This document shows positions 31,467 through 39,930 of a DNA stretch of 64,000 nt, in pieces (the stretch's first letter is position 1; the number at the start of each line of letters is the position of its first letter). The notes under the pieces were generated by a model. That model was not told where the DNA came from. It was given only the letters and a program-made list of their open reading frames with translations, and did no database searches. Origin of the DNA: CAWGHZ01 sp963822575 (GTDB lineage: Bacteria; Pseudomonadota; Alphaproteobacteria; MPNO01; DASWLB01); NCBI GenBank assembly GCA_963822575.1, contig CAWGHZ010000006.1, positions 186,001 to 250,000 of the forward strand, given 5' to 3'. The position numbers were made by a program, and so were the translations under genes.

Positions 31467-33908
31467 ATGACCCCCGCCGAATCCAAGCTGAAAGCCGAGG
31501 CCGCCGAGAGCTACGGCGCCGAGTCGATCAAGGTGCTGCGCGGGCTCGACGCGGTGCGCAAGCGGCCGGGCATGTATATCGGCGACACCGACGACGGCTC
31601 GGGGCTCCACCACATGATCTACGAGGTGGTGGACAACGCCGTCGACGAGGCGCTGGCCGGGTTCTGCGATCGCATCGAGGTGACGCTGAACGGCGACGGC
31701 TCGGCCACCATCACGGACAACGGCCGTGGCGTCCCCGTGCAGATCCACGAGGAGGAGGGCGTGTCGGCGGCCGAGGTCATCATGACCCAGCTCCACGCCG
31801 GCGGGAAGTTCGACCAGAATTCCTACAAGGTGTCGGGCGGGCTGCACGGCGTCGGCGTCTCGGTGGTGAACGCGCTCTCGGAGTGGCTGGAACTGCGCAT
31901 CTGGCGCGCCGGCAAGGAGCACTTCATGCGCTTCCGCGAGGGCGTGCCCGAGGCGCCGCTCGCGGAGGTCGGGCCGGCCGAGCATGTGTCCGGAACGGAA
32001 GTCACATTCCTGCCGTCGCGCAAGACCTTCACCAGGATCGAGTTCGACGCGGCGACGCTGGAGCATCGTCTGCGCGAGCTCGCCTTCCTCAATTCCGGGC
32101 TCTGCATCGTGTTCATCGACGCGCGCGGGGTGGAGCCGCGCACCGTCGAGATGCGCTACGACGGCGGGCTCGAGGCCTTCGTGAAGGAGCTCGACCGCTC
32201 CAAGCAGCCGCTGCACGCCCCGCCGATCGTCATCCGCGCCGATCTCGACGGCATCACGGTCGAGGCGGCGATGGAATGGTCCGACGCGTACCACGAGACC
32301 ATGCTGTGCTTCACCAACACCATCCCGCAGTCGGACGGGGGCGCGCACCTCGCCGGCTTCCGCGCGGCGCTGACCCGCACCGTCAACAGCTACGCCAACG
32401 CCTCGGGCATCGCGAAGAAGGAGAAGGTGACGCTGACCGGCGACGACGCGCGCGAGGGGCTGACCTGCGTGCTGGCCGTCAAGGTGCCGGACCCGAAATT
32501 CTCGTCCCAGACCAAGGACAAGCTCGTCTCCTCCGAGGTCCGCCCGGTGGTCGAGACCGTGGTGGGCGAGAAGCTCGCCGAATGGTTCGAGGAGCATCCC
32601 GCTGACGCGAAGCGCGTGGTCGCCAAGGTGGTCGAGGCCGCGGCGGCGCGCGAGGCCGCGCGCAAGGCGCGCGAGCTTACCCGCCGCAAGGGCGCACTCG
32701 ATATCTCCACCCTGCCGGGCAAGCTCGCCGACTGCCAGGCGCGCGAGCCGGAGCGGGCGGAGCTGTTCATCGTCGAGGGCGATTCCGCCGGCGGCTCCGC
32801 CAAGCAGGGGCGTGACCGGGCGTTCCAGGCGATCCTGCCCCTGCGCGGCAAGATCCTGAACGTCGAGCGCGCGCGCTTCGACAAGATGCTGGGCTCGGCC
32901 GAGATCGGCACGCTGATCGCCGCGCTCGGCACGGGCATCGGCGAGGACGATTTCGACATCGCCAAGATCCGCTACCACAAGATCATCATTATGACGGACG
33001 CGGACGTTGACGGAAGCCACATCCGCACGCTGCTGCTGACCTTCTTCTACCGCCAGATGCGGCCGATCCTGGAGCGCGGCTATCTCTACATCGCCCAGCC
33101 GCCGCTTTATCGCGCCAAGAAGGGATCGTCCGAGGTCTACCTCAAGGATGACCGCGCGCTCGATGATTACCTGATCGATGCGGGGCTCGAGGGCGCGACG
33201 CTGACGCTCGCCGACGGCGCGCAGCTCGGCGGCCAGGATTTGCGCGCGGTGTTGCGCGAGGCGCTCGCCGCACGGCGGCTGATGCAGCCCTTGATGCGCA
33301 AGCTCGCCAATTCCGACGTGGTCGAGCAGGCGGCGATCCTGGGCGCCTTCCGCGCCGACCTCGTCGCCCAGACCGGCCAGGCGGACCAGGTGGCCCAGGC
33401 CATCGCGCGCCGGCTCGACGGGCTTCTGCCCGAGGCCGAGCGCGGCTGGCGCGCCGAGACGGTCGCGGGCGGCGGGTTCGCCTTCTCGCGCACGCTGCGC
33501 GGCGTGACCGAGCGCCACGTCGTCGACGGCGCGCTCCTGCGCTCAGCCGAGGCGCGCCGGCTCGACGAGATGACGGCGGCGCTGCAGCGCGCCTACCAGC
33601 GCCCGGCGACCTTCCGCGCGGGCGAGCGGGAGGTGCGCATCACCGGCCCGATCGGGCTCGTCGAGGCCGTGATGGCGCAGGGCCGCAAGGGCATCGCCAT
33701 CCAGCGCTACAAGGGTCTCGGCGAGATGAACCCCGGCCAGCTCTGGGAAACCACGCTCGACCCCAACTCGCGCGCGCTCCTCCAGGTCAAGATCACCCAC
33801 GCCGACGAGGCCGGGAAGCTGTTCGAAACCCTGATGGGCGACGTGGTCGAGCCCCGCCGCGAGTTCATCCAGTCGCACGCCCTCGAGGTCCAGAACCTGG
33901 ACGTGTGA
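31467..33908 (+). CDS. gyrB: DNA gyrase subunit B
   Basis: An 813-residue GyrB. The GHKL ATPase domain shows YIGDTDDGSGLHHMIYEVVDNAVDEALAGF (catalytic Glu), TDNGRGVPV and SGGLHGVGVSVVNALS. The transducer domain follows, then the TOPRIM metal site EGDSAGGSAKQGRDR with DADVDGSHIRTLLLTFFYR, and the C-terminal tail QRYKGLGEMNPGQLWETTLDP. With GyrA it introduces negative supercoils. ATG 31467 follows GAGGAA. It completes the dnaA-dnaN-recF-gyrB unit. Confidence 0.98.
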   Translation: MTPAESKLKAEAAESYGAESIKVLRGLDAVRKRPGMYIGDTDDGSGLHHMIYEVVDNAVDEALAGFCDRIEVTLNGDGSATITDNGRGVPVQIHEEEGVSAAEVIMTQLHAGGKFDQNSYKVSGGLHGVGVSVVNALSEWLELRIWRAGKEHFMRFREGVPEAPLAEVGPAEHVSGTEVTFLPSRKTFTRIEFDAATLEHRLRELAFLNSGLCIVFIDARGVEPRTVEMRYDGGLEAFVKELDRSKQPLHAPPIVIRADLDGITVEAAMEWSDAYHETMLCFTNTIPQSDGGAHLAGFRAALTRTVNSYANASGIAKKEKVTLTGDDAREGLTCVLAVKVPDPKFSSQTKDKLVSSEVRPVVETVVGEKLAEWFEEHPADAKRVVAKVVEAAAAREAARKARELTRRKGALDISTLPGKLADCQAREPERAELFIVEGDSAGGSAKQGRDRAFQAILPLRGKILNVERARFDKMLGSAEIGTLIAALGTGIGEDDFDIAKIRYHKIIIMTDADVDGSHIRTLLLTFFYRQMRPILERGYLYIAQPPLYRAKKGSSEVYLKDDRALDDYLIDAGLEGATLTLADGAQLGGQDLRAVLREALAARRLMQPLMRKLANSDVVEQAAILGAFRADLVAQTGQADQVAQAIARRLDGLLPEAERGWRAETVAGGGFAFSRTLRGVTERHVVDGALLRSAEARRLDEMTAALQRAYQRPATFRAGEREVRITGPIGLVEAVMAQGRKGIAIQRYKGLGEMNPGQLWETTLDPNSRALLQVKITHADEAGKLFETLMGDVVEPRREFIQSHALEVQNLDV

Positions 33909-33910
33909 TT

Positions 33911-33932
33911 GCGGCGGCCGTTCGCCGTCCGC
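33911..33932. terminator. GC-rich hairpin after gyrB
   Basis: GCGGCGGC and GCCG(T)CCGC form an eight-pair stem with one bulge around a CGTTC loop, three bases after the gyrB stop and just before the convergent DUF2442 gene ends. No T-run follows, so it would work at best as a weak or bidirectional terminator. Confidence 0.35.
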
Positions 33933-33941
33933 AGGCGGGCG

Positions 33942-34214
33942 CTAGGTTTTTGCGGCGACAGGGCGCGGCGCAGGGGCACCGCGCAAGAGGCCTTCGGTGC
34001 TCAGGTCCTCATCGACATCGGGCCAGTGGATGCCATAGCCGCCGCCGGCGATTTCCCAGTTCGCGCGCTGCGCGGGCGTCGCATCGGCCAACCGCGGGTA
34101 CCAAGCCACCGGGACGCTGATGGTACGGCCGTCCATCAGGTCGACAGTGAGCAATTCGTCGTCCACGCGGACATCCTTGACCCGCTCATCCGCGCTAGGC
34201 GCCAAAATACCCAT
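33942..34214 (-). CDS. DUF2442 domain protein
   Basis: A 90-residue small protein with the DUF2442 core: VKDVRVDDELLTVDLMDGRTISVPVAWYPRLADATPAQRANWEIAGGGYGIHWPDVDEDLSTEGLL. DUF2442 genes commonly follow DUF4160 genes and are suspected of pairing with them, perhaps as a regulatory or toxin-antitoxin-like unit; function is not established. ATG 34214 has a GGAGG ribosome-binding site and lies inside the 3' end of the DUF4160 frame (20-base overlap), so the two were co-translated. Confidence 0.88.
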   Translation of the reverse strand: MGILAPSADERVKDVRVDDELLTVDLMDGRTISVPVAWYPRLADATPAQRANWEIAGGGYGIHWPDVDEDLSTEGLLRGAPAPRPVAAKT

Positions 34215-34431
34215 GCCATGCCTCCAGCAACGCATTTTGCCGCCGAACGATTGCGCGATGCCATTCGCGCAGCTCGACGGGCCGAAAGTCGATATTGCGC
34301 GCCAGGGCGACCGGCTGAAGCCAAAACTTGGCCGAAGCGCCACTCCGGTCGATGTGCATGTGGAGCGGCTCGTTTGGCTCGTGGCTCTAGAAGTAGAACC
34401 GATACCCGGACCACCGAAGGACGGTCGGCAC
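34195..34431 (-). pseudogene. DUF4160 gene with in-frame TAG
   Basis: The frame reads VPTVLRWSGYRFYF, then a TAG stop at codon 15 (34387-34389), then SHEPNEPLHMHIDRSGASAKFWLQ and on to EWHRAIVRRQNALLEAWHGYFGA. That is a complete DUF4160 protein apart from the stop, which replaces the aromatic residue usual in the FYF(Y/F)S motif. A single C-to-G change (TAC to TAG) would explain it. It lies two bases after the GNAT gene and overlaps DUF2442. Restart at an internal ATG (in HMHID) or readthrough cannot be excluded; a base-call error is also possible. Confidence 0.8.
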
Positions 34432-34433
34432 CC

Positions 34434-35000
34434 CTACCGCCCCTTGCCGCCGGCCATGTCGGCGAGGTGCTCGAAGGTGCGGCCGAACGCGGCGCAGACG
34501 ATGACGTCCTTGAGCTCGGGCGCCAGCGCCTTGTAGAAGCGCCGGCCGGTCCTGTTGCGCCGGAGCACCGACCAGAACATCCAGCGCCCGCCCGACGCGC
34601 GGCACGCCTCGGCGACGCCCGCGACCAGCGCGCGCCCCACGCCCTGGCGCCGCGCGCCCTCGCGCACGTAGAGGTCGGCGAGGTAGACGCCGCGCGTCGC
34701 CGTGTCGGTGTCGTAGCCCGGGTAGTAGACGGCGTAACCCGCGACCTCGCCGTCGAGCTCGGCGACCAGCGCGCGGAAGGCCGGCTCCGCGCCGAAACCG
34801 TCGCGCAGATAGGTCTCCTCGGTGAAGCGCGACGGGAAGCCGCCCTCGGCGCGGGACAGGGCGGTCGCCATGCCGGCCACCGCGGCCGCATCGCCGCGCG
34901 CGGCCGGGCGCACCCTCACGCGCGGCACCAGGGCCGCGTCGGGAGCGGGCTTCAGCCACGAAAACGCCACGGTCGCGCTCCGCAATGATGCGCTAGACAT
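34434..35000 (-). CDS. GNAT-family N-acetyltransferase
   Basis: A GNAT acetyltransferase of up to 188 residues. The acetyl-CoA-binding motif A is YLADLYVREGARRQGVGRALVAGVAEAC (R-x-x-G-x-G/A pattern), preceded by VAGYAVYYPGYDT and followed by RWMFWSVLRRNRTGRRFYKAL, features of diamine/spermidine-acetyltransferase-like members. The start is unsure: ATG 35000 lacks a ribosome-binding site, and a GTG close to VRVRPAARGDA would also give a full domain. It heads the small GNAT-DUF4160-DUF2442 unit and is divergent from the PBP gene. Confidence 0.85.
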   Translation of the reverse strand: MSSASLRSATVAFSWLKPAPDAALVPRVRVRPAARGDAAAVAGMATALSRAEGGFPSRFTEETYLRDGFGAEPAFRALVAELDGEVAGYAVYYPGYDTDTATRGVYLADLYVREGARRQGVGRALVAGVAEACRASGGRWMFWSVLRRNRTGRRFYKALAPELKDVIVCAAFGRTFEHLADMAGGKGR

Positions 35001-35096
35001 TTCGGAATATCGCGTGCCGAACGGCGTGGCGCCAGGAGATTCCGGCGGGCGCGCCGGCTCTAGGGGATTCGGGTCGATCCTGAGATAGTCGGGGCC

Positions 35097-37088
35097 ATGG
35101 CGGGCAAGACGCGAAACACATCCCGGCCGGGCGGCGCCAGGCCGCGCACGGGCGGAAACGGACGGCCGAAGCCGGGCGGTCCCAAACGCGGGCCGTTCCG
35201 GCGGCGGCGCGTTGGGCAGATCGCCAAGTGGGCGGCGGTGGCGGCGATCTGGACGGGCGTCGCGGGCGGCGCGATGATCGGCTGGTACGCCTACGACCTG
35301 CCCGACATTTCCGAACTGATGGCGGCATCGCGCCGGCCCTCGGTCACCGTGCTCGCGCGCGACAACACGGTGCTTGCGACCTATGGCCAGGTCTATGCCG
35401 CGCCGGTGACGCTCACCGAGGTGCCGCCCTACCTGGTCCAGGCCATCGTCGCCACCGAGGACCGGCATTTCTTCAGTCATGGCGGGATCGACCCGGCGGG
35501 CATGCTGCGCGCCGCCTGGACGGACTTGCGCGCCGGCGCGATCCGTCAGGGCGGCTCGACCATCACCCAGCAGCTCGCCAAGAACCTGTTCCTCACGCCC
35601 GAGCGCACGCTGCGCCGCAAGGTGCAGGAGACGATCCTCGCCTTCTGGCTGGAGGCGCGCTTCACCAAGGCGCAGATTTTCTCGATCTATCTCAACCGGG
35701 TGTATCTCGGGGCCGGGACCTACGGCTTCCCGGCGGCGGCGCGGCGCTATTTCGGCCGGCGCCTCGCCGACATCAACCTGCACGAGGCGGCGGTTCTGGC
35801 CGGCCTCCTCAAGGCGCCGTCGCGCTACGCGCCGCTGCACGACCCGAAGGCCGCGCGCGATCGCGCCGACCAGGTCCTCGCCAACATGCAGGACGCCGGC
35901 TATCTCTCCGCGCGCGACGTGCGGGCGGCGAAGGCCGAGCGGCTGCGCACGGTCGGGCCCGACGCGGGCTCGGACGCGCGCTACTTCGCCGACTGGGCGG
36001 TCGAGCGCGTGAACGGCTATGTCGGCGAGCCCGACCGCGACCTCGTGGTGACCACGACGCTCGACGTCGGACTGCAGCGCGCGGCGGAGGCGGCGCTCGA
36101 CCGCGAGCTGGCGCGCGACGGCGCCAAGCGCAGCGTGTCGCAGGGCGCGCTGGTCGCCGTCTCGCCCGACGGGGCGGTGCGCGCCATGGTGGGCGGGCGC
36201 GACTATGGCGAGAGTCAGTTCAACCGTGCGGTCCAGGCGCTGCGCCAGCCCGGCTCGGCGTTCAAGCTGTTCGACTATATCGCCGCGTTCGAGCAGGGCG
36301 CACGTCCCGACGACCGCCTGCCCGACGTGCCGATCTCTATCGGCGGCTGGCGGCCGCACAATTACGAGCGCCGCTATCGCGGCGTCGTGACGCTCAGCGA
36401 GGCCTTCGCCAATTCGATCAACACGGTCGCGGTGCAGGTGGCCCAGCGCGCGGGCATCCACAACGTGATCGACGTGGCGCGACGGCTCGGCATCACCGCG
36501 AAGCTCGGCGCCCACCCGAGCCTCGCCCTCGGCACCAGCGTGGTGAGCCCCCTGGAACTTACCTGTGCCTATGCCGCGGTGGCCAGTGGCGGCCATGCGG
36601 CGCGGCCGCACGCGATCCTCACCATCGCCGACCGTGAGGGACATGTGCTTTACCGCCGCGCAGGATCGCGCGCGCCGCGTGTTCTGGCGCCGGGCGTGGT
36701 CGCCGAGATGGACCGGCTGCTCGCCCGCGTGCTGGTCGACGGCACCGGCCGTGCCGCCCAGCTCGACCGGCCGGCCGCCGGCAAGACCGGCACCAGCCAG
36801 GACTTCCGCGACGCCTGGTTCGTCGGCTACGCGCCGGGGCTGGTGGCGGGCGTCTGGGTCGGCAACGACAACAATTCGCCGATGAAGGGCGTGACGGGAG
36901 GGAGCGTGCCGGCGCACATCTGGCACGATTTCATGACAAGGGCGCTTTCCGGCGCGCCGCCGCGCCCGGTCTTCCCGTCCGCGCCGCCGGCGATGGCGGC
37001 GAGCCCGCGGCCCGCCGCCCCGGCGATGCCCGCCGCCGTCTCGCCGCGGACCGTGGGCGCCGACGCCGACGGGCTCTATCGCGATTGA
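35097..37088 (+). CDS. Class A penicillin-binding protein (PBP1A type)
   Basis: A 663-residue bifunctional peptidoglycan synthase. A basic, Pro/Gly-rich cytoplasmic tail (1-40) precedes one membrane anchor (41-64). The GT51 glycosyltransferase domain has catalytic Glu121 in ATEDRHFFSHGGID and RQGGSTITQQLAKNLFL. The transpeptidase domain has Ser387-x-x-Lys390 (SAFK), SIN (440-442) and KTG (563-565, KTGTS). The C-terminus is Pro/Ala-rich and disordered. It acts in the inner membrane on lipid II. ATG 35097 follows a GGGG tract. Confidence 0.95.
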   Translation: MAGKTRNTSRPGGARPRTGGNGRPKPGGPKRGPFRRRRVGQIAKWAAVAAIWTGVAGGAMIGWYAYDLPDISELMAASRRPSVTVLARDNTVLATYGQVYAAPVTLTEVPPYLVQAIVATEDRHFFSHGGIDPAGMLRAAWTDLRAGAIRQGGSTITQQLAKNLFLTPERTLRRKVQETILAFWLEARFTKAQIFSIYLNRVYLGAGTYGFPAAARRYFGRRLADINLHEAAVLAGLLKAPSRYAPLHDPKAARDRADQVLANMQDAGYLSARDVRAAKAERLRTVGPDAGSDARYFADWAVERVNGYVGEPDRDLVVTTTLDVGLQRAAEAALDRELARDGAKRSVSQGALVAVSPDGAVRAMVGGRDYGESQFNRAVQALRQPGSAFKLFDYIAAFEQGARPDDRLPDVPISIGGWRPHNYERRYRGVVTLSEAFANSINTVAVQVAQRAGIHNVIDVARRLGITAKLGAHPSLALGTSVVSPLELTCAYAAVASGGHAARPHAILTIADREGHVLYRRAGSRAPRVLAPGVVAEMDRLLARVLVDGTGRAAQLDRPAAGKTGTSQDFRDAWFVGYAPGLVAGVWVGNDNNSPMKGVTGGSVPAHIWHDFMTRALSGAPPRPVFPSAPPAMAASPRPAAPAMPAAVSPRTVGADADGLYRD

Positions 37089-37093
37089 CGGAG

Positions 37094-38284
37094 CTACTCG
37101 GCCGGCACCTTCTGGCGCTCGAAGCCCTGGTACTCCTTGTCGGTGAGGGCCTGCAAGGCGGGCAGCACCTCGGCCGAGAACAGCCGGATGTTGCGCTCGG
37201 TGAGGTCCGCGGGCAGCGTGCCGAACTGCAGCATGCAGACGAGGTTCTGCATGCCGTGCCGGCGGTGGCGCGCCATCAGCTTCTTGCGCACCGTGTCGGG
37301 GCTGCCGCAGATGAAGATGCCCTGGTCGATCAGATACTCGACGTCGGCCCTGCCCATCGAGGCGCCCTTGGTCTGCATGAAGCGGCGCAGCGTCTCGGGC
37401 GAGACGTAGCCCGGCGGCAGCAGCATCTCGGGCGGCATCCTGAGGAAGGTGTTGAACAGCGCGTCGATGTGCGGGCGCGATTCTTCGATCGCCTTCTCGT
37501 CCGTGTCCGCGACGTACATCGGCGAATTCCAGCCGATCTGGTCGGAGCTCGCGACGTAGCCGTACTTGTCCTCGGCACAGGCGCGGTAGCCGTCGAGATA
37601 TTTGTCGACCACCGCCTCGGGCGTGTAGGCCTGGAGATACACGTAGCGCCGGTCGGGGTGCGCCGCCCATTCCATCGTCTCGGTCGAGCCGATCGACGGG
37701 CACCAGATCGGCGGGTGCGGCTGCTGGAACGGGCGCGGCCATACGTTGACGTACTCGAAATTGTAGAAATGCCCCTCCCAGGCGAACGGGCCAGGCTCGG
37801 TCCAAGCGCGCTTCACCAGATCGTGCGCCTCGTTGCAGCGCGCGTGCGAGGTGACGGGGTTCACCCCCATCGAGAAATATTCCGCGCCGATGCCGCGCAC
37901 GAAGCCCGAGATCAGCCGCCCGCCGGTGATGTTGTCGATCATCGCGTGCTCCTCGGCGAGGAGCAGCGGGTTCTCCCTGAGTCCGAAGCCCGAGCCGAGG
38001 ATCGCGATCTTCGCGTCCTTCACCCGGCGCGACAGGGCCGAAGCGGTGACGATCGGCGAGGGCATCAGCCCGTAGGCGTTCTGGTGATGCTCGTTCACCG
38101 CGACGCCGTCGAAGCCCAGCTCCGCTGAAAGTTCCAGCTCGTCCAGATAGCGGTTGTAGAGCTTGTGGCCCTTCTGCGGATCGTAGTTCGAGTTGGGGAA
38201 CTCCACCCACACCGCGCGGTACTTCTTCGCCTCCTCGAGGTCGATGTCGGCATAGGGCATCAAATGGAACATGAAGAGCTTCAT
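37094..38284 (-). CDS. Luciferase-like monooxygenase (LLM class), copy 1
   Basis: A 396-residue F420/FMN-dependent luciferase-like protein with a TIM-barrel fold. Conserved features are FHLMPYADID at the N-terminus, FDGVAVNEHHQNAYGLMPSPIVTASALSRR, LAEEHAMIDNITGGRLISGFVRG and VNPVTSHARCNEAHDLVKRAW. Such enzymes oxidise substrates (sulfonates, amines, alkanes, heterocycles) with reduced flavin from a separate reductase. The ATG at 38284 overlaps the stop of the alpha/beta hydrolase gene by ATGA. It converges on the PBP gene with a five-base gap. Confidence 0.92.
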   Translation of the reverse strand: MKLFMFHLMPYADIDLEEAKKYRAVWVEFPNSNYDPQKGHKLYNRYLDELELSAELGFDGVAVNEHHQNAYGLMPSPIVTASALSRRVKDAKIAILGSGFGLRENPLLLAEEHAMIDNITGGRLISGFVRGIGAEYFSMGVNPVTSHARCNEAHDLVKRAWTEPGPFAWEGHFYNFEYVNVWPRPFQQPHPPIWCPSIGSTETMEWAAHPDRRYVYLQAYTPEAVVDKYLDGYRACAEDKYGYVASSDQIGWNSPMYVADTDEKAIEESRPHIDALFNTFLRMPPEMLLPPGYVSPETLRRFMQTKGASMGRADVEYLIDQGIFICGSPDTVRKKLMARHRRHGMQNLVCMLQFGTLPADLTERNIRLFSAEVLPALQALTDKEYQGFERQKVPAE

Positions 38285-39072
38285 AGGGCGTGCTCCGGCA
38301 CGAAATTGGCGATGGCGTCGAGCAGCTTCTCGGGCTTTTCCATCTGGGGCGAGTGGCCGCACGCCTCGATCATCACGAGCTTCGAGCCCGGAATCAGGCG
38401 ATTGAGCTCCGGCGCGTGGGCCGGCGGGATGACACCATCGGAATCGCCCCAGACGATCTGGGTCGGCACGTCGATGCGGTGCAGCCAACGCGCGAGCTTG
38501 GGGTTGTAGAGCCGCGGATGCCAGCAGAGCCGCGCCGAGGCGGTGCGGGTGCGGATCAGGTCGTCGAGCTCGGCGTCCGACTTGGGCTGGGCCAGCATGT
38601 CGAGCATCTTCTTCCGCATGTCCGCGCCGGCATAGACCAGCGGGACCATCTCCGGCGGCGCCAGCTTGAAGATGTCGGCCGGCGGGTGGCCCTTCACTCG
38701 GATGCCGGCAGGCGAGACGACGGTCACGCTGGCGAGGCGCGCGGTGTTGCGGACCGCGATCTCCAGCGCGAGCCAGCCGCCCATCGAGTGGCCCAGCAGG
38801 TGGACGCCCTTCAAGTCCAGCGCCTTCAGGAAATCGAGGTAGAAGAAGGCGAGGTCGCCGATATCCTCGAGCCACTCGGGATCGCCCGACTTGCCGTAGG
38901 TCGGGTGGTCGGGCGCGATCACCCCGTACTTTTCCGCCAGCTTGTCGAAGAACGGCACCCAGAACGCCGGCCCGTTCGCGCCGTGCAGGAACAGCACCGG
39001 CGCGCCCTTGCCGGCGCGCGCGACGCGCACCTTGCAGCCGTTGACCTCGACGAACTCCTCCCGTGCCGGCAT
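38281..39072 (-). CDS. Alpha/beta hydrolase
   Basis: A 263-residue alpha/beta hydrolase. The oxyanion loop LFLHGANGP, the nucleophile elbow LLGHSMGGWLALE (Ser), the acid Asp in IVWGDSDGVIPPAHA and the final His in ACGHSPQMEKPEKL make a complete triad. Such proteins next to flavin monooxygenases often hydrolyse the lactone, ester or C-C bond generated by the oxygenation. It is coupled to luciferase-like copy 1 (ATGA) and lies 29 bases after the dehydrogenase gene. Confidence 0.92.
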   Translation of the reverse strand: MPAREEFVEVNGCKVRVARAGKGAPVLFLHGANGPAFWVPFFDKLAEKYGVIAPDHPTYGKSGDPEWLEDIGDLAFFYLDFLKALDLKGVHLLGHSMGGWLALEIAVRNTARLASVTVVSPAGIRVKGHPPADIFKLAPPEMVPLVYAGADMRKKMLDMLAQPKSDAELDDLIRTRTASARLCWHPRLYNPKLARWLHRIDVPTQIVWGDSDGVIPPAHAPELNRLIPGSKLVMIEACGHSPQMEKPEKLLDAIANFVPEHAL

Positions 39073-39101
39073 GTGCGGCTCCTTCGTTGATGCGTTGTCG
39101 G

Positions 39102-39929
39102 TCACCCGCCCGATTCGGGCATGCCCTCGCCGCGGGCGATCTTGATGGACTTGATGACCTCCTTCACCGTGCCGGAGACGGGCAGCGCGACGCGCGACGC
39201 GTCCGCCTCCTTCAAGACGATGGTCATGTCCTTCTCGGCCCAGGGCATCGGATACTGCCAGATGGTGTTTTCGAGCGCCCAGTTGCCGGCCGACGAATCC
39301 ACCAGCGCGGCCTTGAGCGGCCCTTCCGCAACGCCGAGCGACTCCGCGAGCTTCAGCCCCTCGAGGTCGGCCGAGATGCAGGCCCACAGGATCATGTTGT
39401 TGACCATCTTGCCGACCTGTCCGGCGCCCAGCGCGCCGAGATGATGGATGGAATCGGCGAAGGCGGCGAAGGCGGGCCGGCAGGCGTCGAACGCCTCCGT
39501 CTCCCCGCCGCCCATGATGAGGAGCTTGCCGGCCTCGGCCGCCCCCTCGCCGCGGCAGAGCGGAATGTCGAGGAGCGCGACGCCGGCCGGCGCGCGCTGA
39601 CCGATGGCGCGCATGCCGGACGGCGATATGGTCGAGGCCACGGCGACGACCGAGCCCGGCTTTGCGCCCACGAAAACCCCATCCTTGCCGAACAAAGCGG
39701 CCTCGACGTCCGAGTCGAATCCGACGACGACGATGGTGAGATCCGAGACCGAGGCGCAGGCGTTGGGCGAATCCGCCGCCGTCGCGCCGAGTTTCGCGGC
39801 CGCTTGGCGCGCATCCTCGCGCAGATCGTAACCCACCACGTCGAAGCCTTGGGCGATGAGGTGCCGCGCCATCGGCAGGCCCATCTTGCCGAGCCCGATC
39901 AACCCGACGGTGCGGATGTCCGCCGCCAT
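39102..39929 (-). CDS. 3-hydroxyisobutyrate dehydrogenase-like NAD(P)-binding protein
   Basis: A 275-residue beta-hydroxyacid dehydrogenase. The Rossmann motif VGLIGLGKMGLPMARHLIAQGFDVVGYD opens the protein and the catalytic lysine region is LGALGAGQVGKMVNNMILWACISADLEGLKLAESLGV. The substrate motif (DIPLCRGEGAAEAG) departs from the DAPVSGG of true hydroxyisobutyrate dehydrogenases, so the substrate differs. I prefer ATG 39929 (MAADIRTVGLIG) over 39941; it follows the luciferase-like gene stop by one base. It is part of the minus-strand catabolic run. Confidence 0.9.
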   Translation of the reverse strand: MAADIRTVGLIGLGKMGLPMARHLIAQGFDVVGYDLREDARQAAAKLGATAADSPNACASVSDLTIVVVGFDSDVEAALFGKDGVFVGAKPGSVVAVASTISPSGMRAIGQRAPAGVALLDIPLCRGEGAAEAGKLLIMGGGETEAFDACRPAFAAFADSIHHLGALGAGQVGKMVNNMILWACISADLEGLKLAESLGVAEGPLKAALVDSSAGNWALENTIWQYPMPWAEKDMTIVLKEADASRVALPVSGTVKEVIKSIKIARGEGMPESGG

Positions 39930-39930
39930 G

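Noticed and set aside
34434..38210. A 1258-codon open frame on the minus strand
   Set aside because: It runs antisense to the PBP1A gene and merges out-of-frame luciferase sequence with the GNAT gene. Only its last part (34434-35000) codes; the rest is open because of high GC.
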